The translations under genes were made by a program, and so were the position numbers. Positions 27,348 through 36,774 of a DNA stretch of 64,000 nucleotides are shown piece after piece. Location: positions 62,001 to 126,000 of the forward strand of contig CBDCWT010000047.1 of the NCBI GenBank assembly GCA_965223305.1. The letters are read 5' to 3'. The stretch is from CBDCWT01 sp965223305 (lineage in GTDB: Bacteria; Planctomycetota; Planctomycetia; Pirellulales; Pirellulaceae). Numbering within the stretch: the first letter of the stretch is position 1; every line of letters begins with the position of its first letter. The notes beneath the pieces were generated by a model, which made no database searches, was not told where the DNA came from, and saw only the letters and a program-made list of their open reading frames with translations.

Positions 27348-27971
27348 ATGAGTCCGGTGATACCGCATCATCTCGCCGACCTGCTGCGCAGAGCCTATTC
27401 GGCCGAAAAAGCGGCGGCGTTTGCCTATATCGGGCATCGTCGGTCGGTGAAAGACCCCGCTGAGAAAGCGGCCATCGAGCAGATCGAAGTGGACGAGTGG
27501 GGCCATCGCCAGGAAGTCCTGGCGATCATGAGCAGGTATGACATCCGAATTTCGAGGTATTACGAGATAAAGTACCACCTGATCGGCCGATTCATCGGAT
27601 TCAGCTGTCATCTGATTGGCTGGTTCATGCCTTTTTATTTTGCTGGTCGCCTCGAGAGCGGGAACGTGTGCGAGTACTTTCGCATGATGCACTGCTTCGA
27701 CAAACTGGGTATCACGGCGCACGACGAGGTGCTCTACGCGATGGGCATGAAGGAAAAGGAACACGAACTCTATTTTCTTGAAAAGCTGAATCGCCATCCG
27801 CTGCTGCCGTTTTTCGAGAGAACTTTCGCATGGGGAAGAGACAGCAGCCTCAATGACGTTGACATCGACGCGAAGTACACGCTGGCAGCAGCAAAGACCT
27901 ACTGCCGAAGCGACGAGGATCCGTCTGAGTTGAAGATAGACCGACGCTCATTCGGCCGCAATCACGAATGA
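27348..27971 (+). CDS. Ferritin-like di-iron protein (COQ7-related)
   Basis: The start at 27348 is preferred over an in-frame 27264 start, which adds 28 residues without family character. The 207-residue product carries a four-helix-bundle pattern with the expected ligands: Glu in AYSAEKAAAFAYIGH, Glu-x-x-His in IEVDEWGHRQE, a later Glu in LESGNVCEYFRMMH and Glu-x-x-His in KEKEHELYFLE. This fits the ferritin-like/demethoxyubiquinone hydroxylase superfamily, but the sequence is divergent, with an inserted hydrophobic stretch (FIGFSCHLIGWFMPFYF). Electron donor and substrate are unknown. Its 3-prime end overlaps the convergent neighbour by 24 bases. Confidence 0.7.
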   Translation: MSPVIPHHLADLLRRAYSAEKAAAFAYIGHRRSVKDPAEKAAIEQIEVDEWGHRQEVLAIMSRYDIRISRYYEIKYHLIGRFIGFSCHLIGWFMPFYFAGRLESGNVCEYFRMMHCFDKLGITAHDEVLYAMGMKEKEHELYFLEKLNRHPLLPFFERTFAWGRDSSLNDVDIDAKYTLAAAKTYCRSDEDPSELKIDRRSFGRNHE

Positions 27972-29129
27972 GGCGAAGTCGGTTGTGAGCTGGCCGATCC
28001 AGTCGCTTTTCAGCGGGACAAGCTGTTTGCCTTTCCCGTCCCGTAATAGGTGTCGACTGCCGAACTCACCCGTTAGTTGTACTCGATATGTGCCAGCAGG
28101 CGCGATCAGTTTTCGATGAGTCACGTGTTCGAATGCGTCCGCCTGTTCGTTGTCAGATGCAATGCCAAGATTGCCAGCATCCAGGATCGTCACCTGTTGC
28201 GGCTGCAGCCTGATTCTCCCCGATAGAGTCCATCCGCTGTACCAGGTGGCACGAACTGGGACCTCACGGTCCTGAGCATTCTTGACCGTTGTTCGCATGT
28301 CCGACAGCCACAGATGAGTTGCCAGCGTGGCCGGCGTTTCGCTTACATTCTGCACGTGGAGCTTGAACTCAGGTTTGTCGCCGGGTCGGTAGTTCGCTCG
28401 GCGCGGAACGAGCTCCAGCGCGGCGCGTAGCCCACCCGAAACATCCCCCCAGGCCAGGGTCGTCGAGCGGTCGTTCGGCGGCGTTGCGATCTCGAATGCC
28501 GCGGGCGGAGATACGATATCACCCGACCAAGCGCCGAGCGCCGTGCTGTCAGGTTGATACTCACGAATGCGATCGGCTGTCCGCGCCGGCAGGCCACGAT
28601 AGTGGACTGCTGCCTGTAACTTGCCGCGTTCGAGCCGCTGTGTCATCACACTCAACCAGTTCATCGGCCGCAACAGAAAGCGATGCGTCCGTTTCGGTTG
28701 AATCGTTGTAGGCAGTGCTCGTTCTAGGACTAGGTTCAGATCGACTACTTGAACTTCCGGGCGCTCGATCTTGTTCCCATTCGCATCATACAACTCGATC
28801 CAGAACAGGAATTGTTCGAACCAGTCTGACTTGGCCTTTCCCGTCGAGCGCGCGCCGAGCAGCTTAATCGGCTGATCGCTGATGTTTTCCAGCTCAACCG
28901 CGAAAGCAACATGTTCGGGACGCTGGAAATCGATGACGATCTGGCTGAGGTCGATTTCGTCCTCGCTCATCGATGCATGAACCGTCGCAACGCGACATCG
29001 CAACCCGTTCGATGGGTCTCCCCAGGAAGGCGCTGTGAGTCGGTTATCTTGACCTTGTGAGTTGGTGCTGAACACACCCAACCAGAGCACTGTGAACGGG
29101 ACTAGTGGTGCGACGCAATGAGAGAACAT
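27948..29129 (-). CDS. Secreted hypothetical protein with two internally repeated domains
   Basis: ATG 29129 is preceded by GAGGAGATACC, a strong ribosome-binding site, so the longer frame to 29222 is rejected. The 393-residue product has a signal peptide (VPFTVLWLGVFSTNSQGQ) and two beta-rich halves that each begin with the same pattern: SWGDPSNGLRCRVATV (about residue 35) and AWGDVSGGLRAALELV (about residue 210). It is probably a periplasmic or surface beta-sandwich protein. Its function is unknown. Confidence 0.72.
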   Translation of the reverse strand: MFSHCVAPLVPFTVLWLGVFSTNSQGQDNRLTAPSWGDPSNGLRCRVATVHASMSEDEIDLSQIVIDFQRPEHVAFAVELENISDQPIKLLGARSTGKAKSDWFEQFLFWIELYDANGNKIERPEVQVVDLNLVLERALPTTIQPKRTHRFLLRPMNWLSVMTQRLERGKLQAAVHYRGLPARTADRIREYQPDSTALGAWSGDIVSPPAAFEIATPPNDRSTTLAWGDVSGGLRAALELVPRRANYRPGDKPEFKLHVQNVSETPATLATHLWLSDMRTTVKNAQDREVPVRATWYSGWTLSGRIRLQPQQVTILDAGNLGIASDNEQADAFEHVTHRKLIAPAGTYRVQLTGEFGSRHLLRDGKGKQLVPLKSDWIGQLTTDFASFVIAAE

Positions 29130-29432
29130 GGTATCTCCTCTTGTTAGCTGCCTGTTGAAAAACGCCTTCCTGGCGTTTTTCAACCTCACCAAGCTCAGAA
29201 CAGAGTTCTTCGCGGCTCGCAAATCAACGACTTACGTCGCTGATTTGGCATCACATCCCTGTAGAGTTTTGAGCACCAAAAAAGTCAGGTCGCGGCGAAG
29301 TGAGGGCATCTGATGTGAGTCTGGCTTGATTGTACTACGTCCTATCTGACACCAGCTGCAGGAGCCGGTTGCTTTTTCTACAATACGATAGACGTCCGGC
29401 AGTAGTTTCCTTACTTGGTAAAGAGCACGATC
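29130..29432. other. 303-base divergent gap with two hairpins
   Basis: No gene is supported. It contains the hairpin at 29154-29184 and a second inverted pair at 29221-29246 (AAATCAACGAC with a one-mismatch partner GTCGCTGATTT). These sit upstream of both divergent genes, so they are repeats or regulatory structures. Confidence 0.55.
29154..29184. repeat. Perfect 13-bp-arm hairpin, terminator-like
   Basis: GTTGAAAAACGCC and GGCGTTTTTCAAC pair perfectly around TTCCT. The T5 run lies inside the arm rather than after it. It lies 25 bases upstream of the leftward gene start at 29129, so it is not that gene's terminator; a dispersed repeat or attenuator-like 5-prime element is more likely. Confidence 0.6.
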
Positions 29433-30845
29433 ATGACATTCAGCCGACGCGAGTTTCTGGCCTCCTCCGGAGCGACCATGGTCGCGGCAACTGGCTACTT
29501 TGGCCAATCAGCTGTGGCAACCGATTCGCAACCTTCCGAGTCCCCGAACGAGCGACCAATCCTGGGCTATATCGGCACAGGAATTCGCTTTCACACCGCG
29601 CTTGGCGAGGGGGGGATGAAGTTCGGCCCGTGCGCCAAGATTGCGGATGTCGACTCAGTGCAGGGCGGCCGAGCACTCCAGAAGGCGATGGATCTCCATC
29701 GCGACAAAGGGTGGCCGATTGACTCGCGATGGACCGAGGACTATCGGCACGTAATCGACGACAAGACGATTGACGTTGTGATCATTGGATCGCCCGACCA
29801 CTGGCACACCAAGCACGTCGTCGAAGCGTTAGACGCTGGCAAAGACGTTTACTGCGAAAAGCCGCTAACGCTGACGATCGAAGAAGGGACCATGATCGAG
29901 AAGGCGATCGAGAAGACCGGAGGTGTCGTTCAGGTCGGAACTCAGCAGCGAACTGAATACGACAGTCTGTTCGTCAAAGCTGCCGCCATGGCCCGTGATC
30001 ACCGCGTTGGCGAGATGAAGACAGTGAACGTCTGCCTCGGGGGATCGCGCGAGGCCGTACCGCTGCCGGTCGTGGATCCACCCAGGTCCCTGAACTGGGA
30101 GAAGTGGCTCGGGCAGTGTCCGCTGGTCGACTATCGCGAGGCTCATACCATCGCCGACAACTCAGGCTGGGGCGCTGGGCACCCGTTCAGCCGCGCGCAC
30201 CGATACTATCGATGGTGGTACGAGTATTCCGGCGGCAAGCTGACAGACTGGGGAGCTCATCATGTCGATATCGCGATGCTCGCGCTTGACAAGCTGAAGG
30301 ACGATATCGGAAATGTCACGATCGAACCAATTTCGGTCACGCATCCCGTTCCCTTTGTTGATGGGTTGCCCACAAAGGAGGATCGTTTCAACGCCGCGAC
30401 CAAGTTCAAGGTGCGCGTGCTGTTCGAGGATGGTATCGAGATGTTCGTGCGAGATTCAGCAGATGAACTAGGATTCGACAACGGCATCATGTTCCAGGGT
30501 ACGCAGGGCCGCTACTTGGTCAATCGTGGAAAGCTGGTCGGAAAACCGGTCGAGATGCTTGCAGAGAATCCGCTGACGCAGGATCCCTTTGAGTTGGTCT
30601 ATGGGCGACCCAAGCCCGAGTCGCACATGGCACACTTCATGCAGTGTGTAAAGAACCGCGAGCAACCGATTTCAGACGTCAAGAGTCACAACGAGATGCT
30701 GAACGTGTGCCACGCGATCAACATTGCTATGCGACTGAACCGGACCCTAACCTACGACCCGAAGTCACGGACGTTTGTCGGCGACGAGCAGGCGAATTCG
30801 TTCGTGAGTCGCGAACGTCGTGAGGGCTATGACATCGTTGTTTGA
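29433..30845 (+). CDS. Gfo/Idh/MocA-family oxidoreductase with Tat signal
   Basis: ATG 29433 gives an N-terminus MTFSRREFLASSG, a twin-arginine export signal, then a hydrophobic stretch; a TTG at 29415 would put residues in front of it. The 470-residue protein has a Rossmann-type N-domain (LGYIGTGIRFHTALGEG) and CEKPLTLTIEEG, the Glu-Lys-Pro motif of the family. It belongs to the exported NAD(P)-binding oxidoreductases numerous in planctomycetes. Retained nucleotide in the periplasm and sugar or sugar-acid substrates are plausible; the specific substrate is unknown. Confidence 0.9.
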   Translation: MTFSRREFLASSGATMVAATGYFGQSAVATDSQPSESPNERPILGYIGTGIRFHTALGEGGMKFGPCAKIADVDSVQGGRALQKAMDLHRDKGWPIDSRWTEDYRHVIDDKTIDVVIIGSPDHWHTKHVVEALDAGKDVYCEKPLTLTIEEGTMIEKAIEKTGGVVQVGTQQRTEYDSLFVKAAAMARDHRVGEMKTVNVCLGGSREAVPLPVVDPPRSLNWEKWLGQCPLVDYREAHTIADNSGWGAGHPFSRAHRYYRWWYEYSGGKLTDWGAHHVDIAMLALDKLKDDIGNVTIEPISVTHPVPFVDGLPTKEDRFNAATKFKVRVLFEDGIEMFVRDSADELGFDNGIMFQGTQGRYLVNRGKLVGKPVEMLAENPLTQDPFELVYGRPKPESHMAHFMQCVKNREQPISDVKSHNEMLNVCHAINIAMRLNRTLTYDPKSRTFVGDEQANSFVSRERREGYDIVV

Positions 30846-30923
30846 GCCGACTGTAGCAGGCACACTCTGTGTGCCGTCCGCCAAAAGCTGAGCAAACTGG
30901 CCAATCGACAGAGCACTTTCGTC

Positions 30924-32075
30924 CTATCCGGCGCACCAGTCTGCTTGAGGCGCGTCGAAGACCTCCGCCGCACGGTCTGCTTGGATGGCTGCCACCGCGG
31001 CCGCGGCCTGGTTGACTTCGGCCGTCGATCTATGGGCTTCCAGCGTTAGGTCGAATGCAAACGAGGCTGCTGGCGCGAGCTTGACGACCCGCTGGTGTTG
31101 GCCCTCGAAGCTACGGGGGTTTGGAAAGTTGGTGCCGGGCTCGATCCCCGTCACGTAACCGTCCATTTCGGAGGTCGTGTTTTTCCAAACGGATAAATAG
31201 GGCAACTGTTGCGTGTTGAACAGCAGGCTGACGCCGCGGGTTGAGTGGGCATTCTTGAGCAGCGAGCGGGTGGCCCCAGCGGAATCGGCATGCAATTCGA
31301 GGAAGTAGACCTGTTCCTCGAAGCCGGGTTGTTCGGCTTCGTAGCTTTGCCAGGTGCCGATGCCCGCGGCCGCCCGGGCGTTGCGCGGGACCACCTTTTT
31401 CACCGGCGCGACGACTTGCGATCCCGAGTCAAGCAGCGGGAGGCCGAAATTAACGTGGTACAGCATCTGGATCTCCGCGGCGCTCTGTGAGAGGTTCAGG
31501 ATTTCGTCGCGAAGGTCAAATCCTTGCTGGCCGCGCCGCACCGTGATGGTGCTGGTCATCCTCAGCTTGAGAAAGTGAAAACGGGTTTCCTCCACCTCAC
31601 CGATGATCTTTAGTTCGTCATCGACTAGCGACACGATGACGCGGTGCGCGGGTTTGTTCGCGATCCGCCCATGCAGTGGGAACTTAAGTTGCCCGCGCTC
31701 GTCGAATTCTGGGGCCCCGTTGCTTTCGAGTCCGCAGCGAACAAGCAGTTCATCAAACCCATCCAACCAGCCTAGGCCGCTTGGTTCCCCCAAGTCGACA
31801 AACATGGGATGCACGGGCCCGCGCACAGGCGACCGCCAGCCAATCCGCTCACCGTTGAGCTGGGCGTCCCAGATCCCCATCCCGCGTGTTGGCACGACAC
31901 GAAACGAGAACTGGCCGTTGGTGACTTTCAAGATATCGACTCCGTGACTGAGGCCTCCTCGGCGGGTCGATTTCACGACTCCAAAGTCGGGTGCACCGAG
32001 TTGTTTTGGCGCGGCACTCGTATCGAGGAATTGATCGGAGTTGAGATCGATCACAGTCCAACTGGATGCAGTCAT
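30924..32075 (-). CDS. DUF4432 aldose-1-epimerase-like protein
   Basis: Starting at ATG 32075 (MTASSWTVIDL), the 383-residue protein shows the galactose-mutarotase-like fold: FRVVPTRGMGIWDAQLNG, LHGRIANKPAHRV and VTGIEPGTNFPNPRSFE match the DUF4432 pattern. Members are thought to act on free or phosphorylated sugars as epimerases. An in-frame extension to 32132 lacks support. It is divergent from the cupin gene next to it, which suggests shared regulation in a sugar pathway. Confidence 0.85.
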   Translation of the reverse strand: MTASSWTVIDLNSDQFLDTSAAPKQLGAPDFGVVKSTRRGGLSHGVDILKVTNGQFSFRVVPTRGMGIWDAQLNGERIGWRSPVRGPVHPMFVDLGEPSGLGWLDGFDELLVRCGLESNGAPEFDERGQLKFPLHGRIANKPAHRVIVSLVDDELKIIGEVEETRFHFLKLRMTSTITVRRGQQGFDLRDEILNLSQSAAEIQMLYHVNFGLPLLDSGSQVVAPVKKVVPRNARAAAGIGTWQSYEAEQPGFEEQVYFLELHADSAGATRSLLKNAHSTRGVSLLFNTQQLPYLSVWKNTTSEMDGYVTGIEPGTNFPNPRSFEGQHQRVVKLAPAASFAFDLTLEAHRSTAEVNQAAAAVAAIQADRAAEVFDAPQADWCAG

Positions 32076-32344
32076 CTGGCTGCCTCTTTGGCGGTTCTCA
32101 TTTCCGTAGTTCCGCCGCACGCTGCGGCGCACCGCCCAAGATAACAGGACTGCCTGGGATTTCTACAGTGTTTCCACGGGCCCTTGGCCCCTGTTTACTT
32201 GTCAACTCAGGCTGAAACTGATAAAGAAGCTGGTTGGTCCCAGCCCAGCTGCGGGGAGCTTATCAGATGGACGGCTGTTGGCCGGCGCTCGCATTCGCCG
32301 TCCAACGCCACTTAGCGTTTGCCGCGGAGAGCACGAGACGGAAC

Positions 32345-33583
32345 ATGATTGAAAATATTGTCCAAGGTGACAACGTCGGCGCGATCTTGAACCGCGCGTT
32401 GGATGCGGGCGAGGGGCTGTTGCGACTGTCACCGAACTGGGTTCCTCGCAGCTTTCTGCACCCCGGCAGACGCATCAAGCTGCACCCCAACGACTACTAC
32501 GCCTACGGAGCTCATCGCGGCGGCATTGACGAGCGTTGGTTTGCCAGCACGACCGACGCGGCCAATGACGGCCGTGTCTGGTATGAAGGCCAGAGCTTCT
32601 GCTTGTTCGAAGGCCAGCATTTCCAGCTTCGCGACGCGGTCAGCGAGTCGGGAACGGCCCTGATTGGCAACTCGCTCTGGGAGAAATACCAGCGGTGGCC
32701 GGTTTACTCCAAGTTCTTCGACAATATGGGACCGATTCCCCACCACATGCATCAGGGTTTCGAGCACGCCAAGCTGACGGGACAAGAAGGGAAGCCGGAA
32801 AGCTACTACTTTCCGCCCCAATACAACAACTGCGATAACAATTTCCCGTACACCTTCATGGGCTTGGAGCCGGGAACGACTCAGAATCAAGTGCGCCGTT
32901 GTTTGGAGAATTGGAGCCAAGGTGATAACGGCATTCTAGATCTTTCCAAGGCGTACCGATTGAAACGCGGGACGGGCTGGTTAATTCCACCAGGCGTACT
33001 TCACGCCCCCGGTTCGCTCTGCACCTATGAGCCGCAATGGGGCAGCGACGTGTTTGGCATGTTCCAATCTCTGGTCGAAGGCCGCGAGGTACCTTGGGCG
33101 CTCTTGGTCAAAGACGTGCCGGCGGACAAACACCAGGACCTAGATTTCATTATCAGCCAGCTCGATTGGGAGAAAAACGTCGACACGAGCTTCAAAGACA
33201 ACAACTACTTGGAGCCGATTGCGGCGGATCGGGGGGACGGCTGGGTCGATTCTTGGATTGTCTACGGGCTGATCGACGGCCAGCAGCTCTTTAGCGCCAA
33301 GCGGTTGACGCTGGAACCGGGCGCCAAATGCGTTTTGCGCGATCCCGGAGCCAGTGGCTGGATTACAGTGCAAGGCAAAGGACGGATGGGCAAGCTGCAT
33401 CTTCAAACGCCTGCCATGATCCGCTTCGGCGCGGAGACAGAGGATGAGGTGTTCATTACACACGACGCTGCGGTCGCCGGTGTCGAGATCGAGAACACCG
33501 GTAGCGAGCCGCTTGAGGGCTTGCGCTACTTCGGGCCGGATACATTCGACAGCGTGCCGAATGTGGGTGACGCCAATCAATAA
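32345..33583 (+). CDS. Cupin-fold protein, possible sugar isomerase or dioxygenase
   Basis: ATG 32345 (MIENIVQGDN) is preferred over an upstream in-frame start at 32234. The 412-residue product has a two-part cupin architecture; PHHMHQGFEH (near residue 135) holds clustered His residues typical of a metal site, and GWLIPPGVLHAPGSL resembles the conserved Pro-Gly-x-x-His block of mannose-6-phosphate isomerase-like cupins. The substrate is unknown. It sits with isomerase and oxidoreductase genes likely to share a sugar-catabolic role. Confidence 0.72.
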   Translation: MIENIVQGDNVGAILNRALDAGEGLLRLSPNWVPRSFLHPGRRIKLHPNDYYAYGAHRGGIDERWFASTTDAANDGRVWYEGQSFCLFEGQHFQLRDAVSESGTALIGNSLWEKYQRWPVYSKFFDNMGPIPHHMHQGFEHAKLTGQEGKPESYYFPPQYNNCDNNFPYTFMGLEPGTTQNQVRRCLENWSQGDNGILDLSKAYRLKRGTGWLIPPGVLHAPGSLCTYEPQWGSDVFGMFQSLVEGREVPWALLVKDVPADKHQDLDFIISQLDWEKNVDTSFKDNNYLEPIAADRGDGWVDSWIVYGLIDGQQLFSAKRLTLEPGAKCVLRDPGASGWITVQGKGRMGKLHLQTPAMIRFGAETEDEVFITHDAAVAGVEIENTGSEPLEGLRYFGPDTFDSVPNVGDANQ

Positions 33584-33749
33584 CAGCAGCGAAGCTACAG
33601 CTGGACGGGATGTTGGGGGACGCAGGGCTGTGACTCTGCGGCGAATTCCAGCGGGACTTTCACCATCCTCAACCTACCGGACGCTGCTAGTCTCACAAAT
33701 CGACGCGCACCGTGCGCAACAGTTTTTGCCGTAGAAAGGGTGTACGAGG

Positions 33750-34817
33750 ATGACCGATTCACAACAGAACAACTTTCCCAAGTTGCACAATGCAGCCTGG
33801 CCTGGGGTCGTGGGCAAGGGCTCGCCGGATGCCGAGCCGTTCATTGAGCTCGACACGATGCTCGACTTGACTGCGGCTGCCGAAGTAGATGGCAACAAGT
33901 TCGAGGGCGTGGACCTGTTTCTATTCGACCCGCATGTTTGCATTGACATCACGGACGACGCCTTGAAACAGCTTGCCGAGAGTGTTGCTGGGCGAGGGTT
34001 GGCGATCGGGTCGGTGGTGGCACCGGTCTGGCCGCCGACGGGTGGTGGATCCGCGATGGGAGACGCGTCGGAGCGGCAGCAGTTCTTGACGCAGGTTCGC
34101 AAGGGTTGTCAGATTGCCCGGAAGCTTCGCGAGTTGGGGGTCCGGCCTTACGGAGTGGTGCGGATCGATTCGGCGGCGAGCCCGGCTGATTGGGCCGCCG
34201 ACGCCGAAGAAAACCAGAAGGCAATTGCCGACACGTTCTCCAAAGCGTGCGATATCGCCGACGACGAGGGCGAACAGCTCTCGGCGGAAGGCGAGATTTG
34301 CTGGGCCGGTATGCACAGCTGGAAGCGGATGGTCCAGCTTTTGGAGCTGGTTGATCGACCCGAAGTTTTGGGATTTCAGGCCGACATGGCCCACACGCTG
34401 CTGTACCTGATGGGATACAACGCCCCTGAGGATCGGTTGCTTCCCGCAGACTTCGATTGGAACAACGAGGACCAGTTAGATGCGGCGTACAAAGATCTAA
34501 CCGCGGCCTTGAGACCCTGGACCAATGACTTCCACATCGCGCAGAACGACGCCACGGTGAAGGGCTCGGGCAGCCACGACAAGACTGGCCGTCATTGTCT
34601 GCCAAACGACCCCGGCGGCAAATTGGACATCACCAAACGAGCGGGTTATTGGATGCGAGGCGAAGATGGCGACGTGACGAAGCGGTTTCGCCACATCTGC
34701 TGGGATGGCTGCATGTTTCCCAACGACGTCATGCAGCAGCCCTCAACGTGGAACGAGATTCTCCGAGCCATGGTTGACGTTCGCGCCGCGCACGGCTGGC
34801 GGGAGAGTGTGAATTGA
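33750..34817 (+). CDS. TIM-barrel sugar isomerase/epimerase-like protein
   Basis: The 355-residue protein resembles xylose-isomerase-like TIM barrels: acidic ligand candidates are [22 protein letters not shown] (Asp before His) and [25 protein letters not shown] (His and Asp near the barrel mouth). The length is greater than the 270-300 residues of minimal family members. It lies 14 bases upstream of the Gfo/Idh/MocA gene, in an apparent operon. Members interconvert ketoses or act on inositol or keto-sugars; the substrate here is unknown. Confidence 0.8.
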   Translation: MTDSQQNNFPKLHNAAWPGVVGKGSPDAEPFIELDTMLDLTAAAEVDGNKFEGVDLFLFDPHVCIDITDDALKQLAESVAGRGLAIGSVVAPVWPPTGGGSAMGDASERQQFLTQVRKGCQIARKLRELGVRPYGVVRIDSAASPADWAADAEENQKAIADTFSKACDIADDEGEQLSAEGEICWAGMHSWKRMVQLLELVDRPEVLGFQADMAHTLLYLMGYNAPEDRLLPADFDWNNEDQLDAAYKDLTAALRPWTNDFHIAQNDATVKGSGSHDKTGRHCLPNDPGGKLDITKRAGYWMRGEDGDVTKRFRHICWDGCMFPNDVMQQPSTWNEILRAMVDVRAAHGWRESVN

Positions 34818-34831
34818 CCAGAGGAAACGAA

Positions 34832-35971
34832 ATGTCCAAATCCTTGAATATTGGGATGATCGGCTACGGCTTCATGGGCCGGGCACATTCAAACGCTTAC
34901 AACCGAGTTAGCAATTTTTTCGACTTGGAGTACCGGCCGATCTTGAAAGCTGCCTGCGCGAGGAACAAAGAGAACTTGCAAGGGTTCGCAGAACAATGGG
35001 GCTATGAATCGATCGAGACAGACTGGCGGAAGCTGATCGAGCGGGAGGATATTGACGCAGTTGACATCTGCGTGCCGAACAACTTGCATAAAGAAATCGC
35101 CTTAGCCGCAGCAGCGGCAGGCAAGATGATCCTGTGCGAGAAGCCGTTGGCAATGGATGCTGCCGAAGGCGAAGAGATGTGCCAGGCGGTCGAGCGGTCC
35201 GGCGTCGCCAACATGGTGTGGTACAACTACCGCCGTGTGCCTGCGGTAACGATGGCCAAGGCGCTGATTGACGAGGGGCGGCTAGGACGCATCTTTCACT
35301 ACCGCGCGAACTTCCTGCAGGACTGGACGATTGCCGACGACCTTCCACAAGGTGGTGCCGCGCTCTGGCGGCTGGACGCCGCGGCGGCTGGCTCAGGTGT
35401 GACAGGAGACCTGCTGGCCCACTGTATCGATACGGCTATCTGGCTGAACGGCGCGATCCACGACGTGAGCGCGATGACCGAGACGTTTGTCAAAGAACGC
35501 CATCACAACCTAACGGGGAAAGTGGAACCGGTCGAGATTGACGATGCCTGCGCATTCCTCTGTCACTTCCGAAACGGGTCATTGGGGTTGTTCGAGTCGA
35601 CGCGGTACGCGCGCGGCCACAAGGCGCTGTATACCTTTGAAGTCAACGGAGAGCACGCTTCGCTCAAATGGGATCTTCATGACTTGCACCGGCTAGAGCT
35701 CTTTGATCATAAGGACGAGGGCAAGGTACGCGGTTGGCGATCCATTCATGTCACCGATCATGGTGGCGAGCATCCGTATATGGATAAGTGGTGGGTACCC
35801 GGGTTGCAGATCGGTTACGAACATAGTTTTGTCCATCAGGTCGCCGACTTCTTGGAGGGAGTTGCCTCAGGGACACCGGCAGGGCCCACATTTCGAGATG
35901 CGTTGGAAACCCAAAAGGTATGCGACGCAGTGCTCGCGAGTGCACAGCAGGGCCAGTGGGAGCAGGTGTGA
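34832..35971 (+). CDS. Gfo/Idh/MocA-family oxidoreductase (cytosolic)
   Basis: ATG 34832 follows AGAGGAAACGAA, a good ribosome-binding site. The 379-residue protein has an N-terminal nucleotide-binding pattern, [17 protein letters not shown], and [15 protein letters not shown], the Glu-Lys-Pro catalytic region. It lacks a signal peptide, unlike the exported paralogue at 29433. It likely oxidises or reduces a sugar or cyclitol with NAD(P). Its stop codon overlaps the next gene start (GTGTGA), so the genes are translationally coupled. Confidence 0.92.
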   Translation: MSKSLNIGMIGYGFMGRAHSNAYNRVSNFFDLEYRPILKAACARNKENLQGFAEQWGYESIETDWRKLIEREDIDAVDICVPNNLHKEIALAAAAAGKMILCEKPLAMDAAEGEEMCQAVERSGVANMVWYNYRRVPAVTMAKALIDEGRLGRIFHYRANFLQDWTIADDLPQGGAALWRLDAAAAGSGVTGDLLAHCIDTAIWLNGAIHDVSAMTETFVKERHHNLTGKVEPVEIDDACAFLCHFRNGSLGLFESTRYARGHKALYTFEVNGEHASLKWDLHDLHRLELFDHKDEGKVRGWRSIHVTDHGGEHPYMDKWWVPGLQIGYEHSFVHQVADFLEGVASGTPAGPTFRDALETQKVCDAVLASAQQGQWEQV

Positions 35972-36666
35972 ACTATTTTGCTCACGGGCGCCACTTTATC
36001 GATAACCCGTATTTCATGGCGGGGACCGCTGTTCCAGACTGGCTGAATGTCGTCAACCGCCGAGCTAAGGCTCGCTCCAAGACAGCACGCACATTTGTTG
36101 ATGACCCTGATCCTGCGGTCGCGGCCGTCGCGGCGGGCATCGTACAGCATCACTTTGATGATGCTTGGTTTCACCAGACCCGGGCGTTCGCCGAGTTAAG
36201 CTTGCAGTTTTCTCTGGCCATCCGCAGCTTGTTGGAGGCGGACACCGGTTTTCGTCCCAGTTTTCTCGGCCACATCTTGGTCGAACTGTTGCTGGACGCC
36301 GCTCTTGTCGACGAGCAGCCAGGGATGCTGGACCGCTACTACCAGGCGATCGACCAGGTCGACCCGGTCGTCGTCACTCGGGCTGTGGAGGCCATAGCAA
36401 CCGACTCGGTTGCATCGCTAGCGATGCTCATCCCACGCTTTTCCACGGAGCGGTTCTTGTACGACTATGCGGATGATGAGAGACTGCTTTTCCGGTTGAA
36501 CAACGTGATGCGCCGGGTGCGATTGCCGTCGTTACCGGAGGAAATAACCAGTTTGTTCCCCGAAGCCAGGCGGAGCGTACGCCGCCGCAAGGCGGAGTTG
36601 TTGTCTGCCGACCAACTGCCGCAGGCCGATCAAGATCCGACTGCCGTCGGGAATGCCAACGAGTAA
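35968..36666 (+). CDS. Hypothetical protein, weakly ACP-phosphodiesterase-like
   Basis: I use the GTG at 35968, which overlaps the previous stop codon; the frame is open further upstream to 35920 but inside the previous gene. The 232-residue product begins [26 protein letters not shown], and has [13 protein letters not shown]. The opening MNYxAH and a His/Asp cluster recall acyl-carrier-protein phosphodiesterase-like (DUF479) proteins, but the resemblance is only partial. An HD-like hydrolase fold is possible. Function is unknown; it is coupled to the sugar oxidoreductase. Confidence 0.65.
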   Translation: MNYFAHGRHFIDNPYFMAGTAVPDWLNVVNRRAKARSKTARTFVDDPDPAVAAVAAGIVQHHFDDAWFHQTRAFAELSLQFSLAIRSLLEADTGFRPSFLGHILVELLLDAALVDEQPGMLDRYYQAIDQVDPVVVTRAVEAIATDSVASLAMLIPRFSTERFLYDYADDERLLFRLNNVMRRVRLPSLPEEITSLFPEARRSVRRRKAELLSADQLPQADQDPTAVGNANE

Positions 36667-36703
36667 GGCGGATGCTAGTCATGGCGGGGTACGGCGTTTC
36701 GTC

Positions 36704-36731
36704 GCGGGTTCGCGGGTTCGCGGGTTCGCGG
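36704..36731. repeat. Tandem repeat of GCGGGTTC, three and a half copies
   Basis: The 8-base unit GCGGGTTC occurs at 36704, 36712 and 36720, then a partial copy. It lies about 45 bases upstream of the isomerase start at 36775, in the promoter-proximal gap. Copy number could vary by replication slippage. Confidence 0.75.
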
Positions 36732-36774
36732 GGGCGCCGTGACGACTAGTCTCGGTCAGTATTGAGGAACCACC

